From an uncultured Pelagibacteraceae bacterium (GTDB taxonomy: Bacteria; Pseudomonadota; Alphaproteobacteria; Pelagibacterales; Pelagibacteraceae), in the NCBI GenBank assembly GCA_902517455.1, contig CABYCN010000001.1, positions 110,571 to 174,570 of the forward strand: a stretch of DNA of 64,000 nt, read 5' to 3'. The position numbers and the translations under genes were made by a program. Positions 63,082 to 64,000 of the stretch are shown one piece after another; within the stretch, counting starts at the first letter, position 1; every line of letters starts with the position of its first letter. Below the pieces are notes generated by a model. The model searched no databases and had not been told where the DNA came from. It was given only the letters and a program-made list of their open reading frames with translations.

Positions 63082-64000
63082 ATGGCTATTAAGAAAAAAA
63101 AAATAGCAAAAAATAAGACCAAAAAAAAAAAATCTAAATTGGTCAATCTTTCCAGAAAAAAAATTAAACGAAAAAAAAAAGTTGTAAGAAAGAAATCTGC
63201 GACTAAGAAGCGTTCTAAAAAATCTGGAAAAAGTAATACAGTTAAGTCAACTAACAACAGAAGAGGAGTAAAAAATATGAGTGCAGAAGCAATGAAAGTG
63301 TCATCTGTATTAGATACTTCTCATTTAAAGGTTAAATTTCCATTCAAAGCAAAGTATGGAAACTACATAAACGGTAAATTTGTAGAACCTAAATCAGGCA
63401 AATACTTTGACAATGTTAGCCCGATTTCGAATGAGAAAATCTGTTCAGTAGCACGATCAGATGATAAAGACGTAGAAGCTGCCTTAGACGCAGCTCACGC
63501 AGCTTTTCCAGAATGGGGAAAGACTGATATCACAACAAGATCTAATATCTTAAACAAAATAGCTGACGTTTTAGAAAAAAATCTAAATTTATTAGCTACA
63601 GCCGAATGTTTGGATAACGGAAAACCTATAAGAGAATGTATGGCAGCAGACTTACCTTTGGTTATTGACCATTGGAGATATTTTGCTGGAGTAATTAGAG
63701 CAGAAGAGGGATCTATTGCTGAAATTGCTAATAACCAATATTCTTACAATTTTCACGAACCATTAGGAGTTGTTGGTCAGATAGTACCATGGAATTTCCC
63801 ATTATTGATGGCAACATGGAAATTAGCACCAGCCCTTGCAGCGGGAAATTGTTCAGTTTTAAAACCAGCTGAGCAAACACCAGCTTCTATAATGGTAATG
63901 ATGGAACTTATTGGAGACTTATTGCCTCCAGGAGTAGTAAACATTGTAAGCGGTTTTGGATTAGAAGCAGGTAAACCTTTAGCATCCTCAAAAAGAGTCG
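63082..64000 (+). CDS. NAD-dependent aldehyde dehydrogenase with Lys-rich N-terminal leader (C-terminus cut by window edge; alternative ATG at 63277)
   Basis: Uninterrupted frame: [33 protein letters not shown]...[10 protein letters not shown]...[10 protein letters not shown]...[32 protein letters not shown]. Not in ORF track because it runs off the edge. Confidence 0.9.
   Translation, partial: MAIKKKKIAKNKTKKKKSKLVNLSRKKIKRKKKVVRKKSATKKRSKKSGKSNTVKSTNNRRGVKNMSAEAMKVSSVLDTSHLKVKFPFKAKYGNYINGKFVEPKSGKYFDNVSPISNEKICSVARSDDKDVEAALDAAHAAFPEWGKTDITTRSNILNKIADVLEKNLNLLATAECLDNGKPIRECMAADLPLVIDHWRYFAGVIRAEEGSIAEIANNQYSYNFHEPLGVVGQIVPWNFPLLMATWKLAPALAAGNCSVLKPAEQTPASIMVMMELIGDLLPPGVVNIVSGFGLEAGKPLASSKRV

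Noticed and set aside
63072-63257. 61-aa minus-strand ORF rich in Phe/Leu
   Set aside because: Reverse complement of the A-rich Lys leader; the hydrophobic look is a consequence of poly-T.
1-64000. tRNA, rRNA, CRISPR arrays, riboswitches, prophage or transposon
   Set aside because: I scanned intergenic gaps by eye and saw no cloverleaf with a GTTCRANNC arm, no spaced direct repeats and no integrase or transposase. A covariance-model search would be needed to exclude small RNAs.

Overview
This AT-rich, densely packed chromosomal segment looks like a streamlined marine alphaproteobacterium of the SAR11/Pelagibacterales type. That assignment is an inference from recalled gene content, gene order and lysine/AGA-rich coding; no search was run. 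I see no rRNA, tRNA, CRISPR array, prophage, transposon or defence island. Most of the window is conserved housekeeping: NAD-formate dehydrogenase, gshA/gshB, purF-cvpA, dnaB-rplI-rpsR-rpsF, fabD-fabG-acpP-gmk, lptF-lptG-lptD-surA-pdxA-ksgA, pepA-ndk, purM-purN, hda-aspS, accBC-aroQ, thiSG, rne, mrcA-prfB, tyrS-anmK, a complete suf operon, and glutaminase/glnA. I found no clearly new multi-gene system. Points worth a second look are: a near-consensus IscR type-1-like operator before the rrf2-suf operon; prfB encoded only through a programmed +1 frameshift that the ORF track splits; a kidney-type glutaminase with a duplicated ankyrin module; an aldehyde dehydrogenase with an in-frame histone-like Lys-rich leader and an internal Shine-Dalgarno/ATG; a stand-alone NrdJ C-terminal-like protein without the catalytic domain; an RNase E/G that appears to lack the Zn-link; a PhnZ/TmpB-like HD protein; an acpP-gmk junction without fabF; and pervasive tail-to-tail stop codon overlaps.
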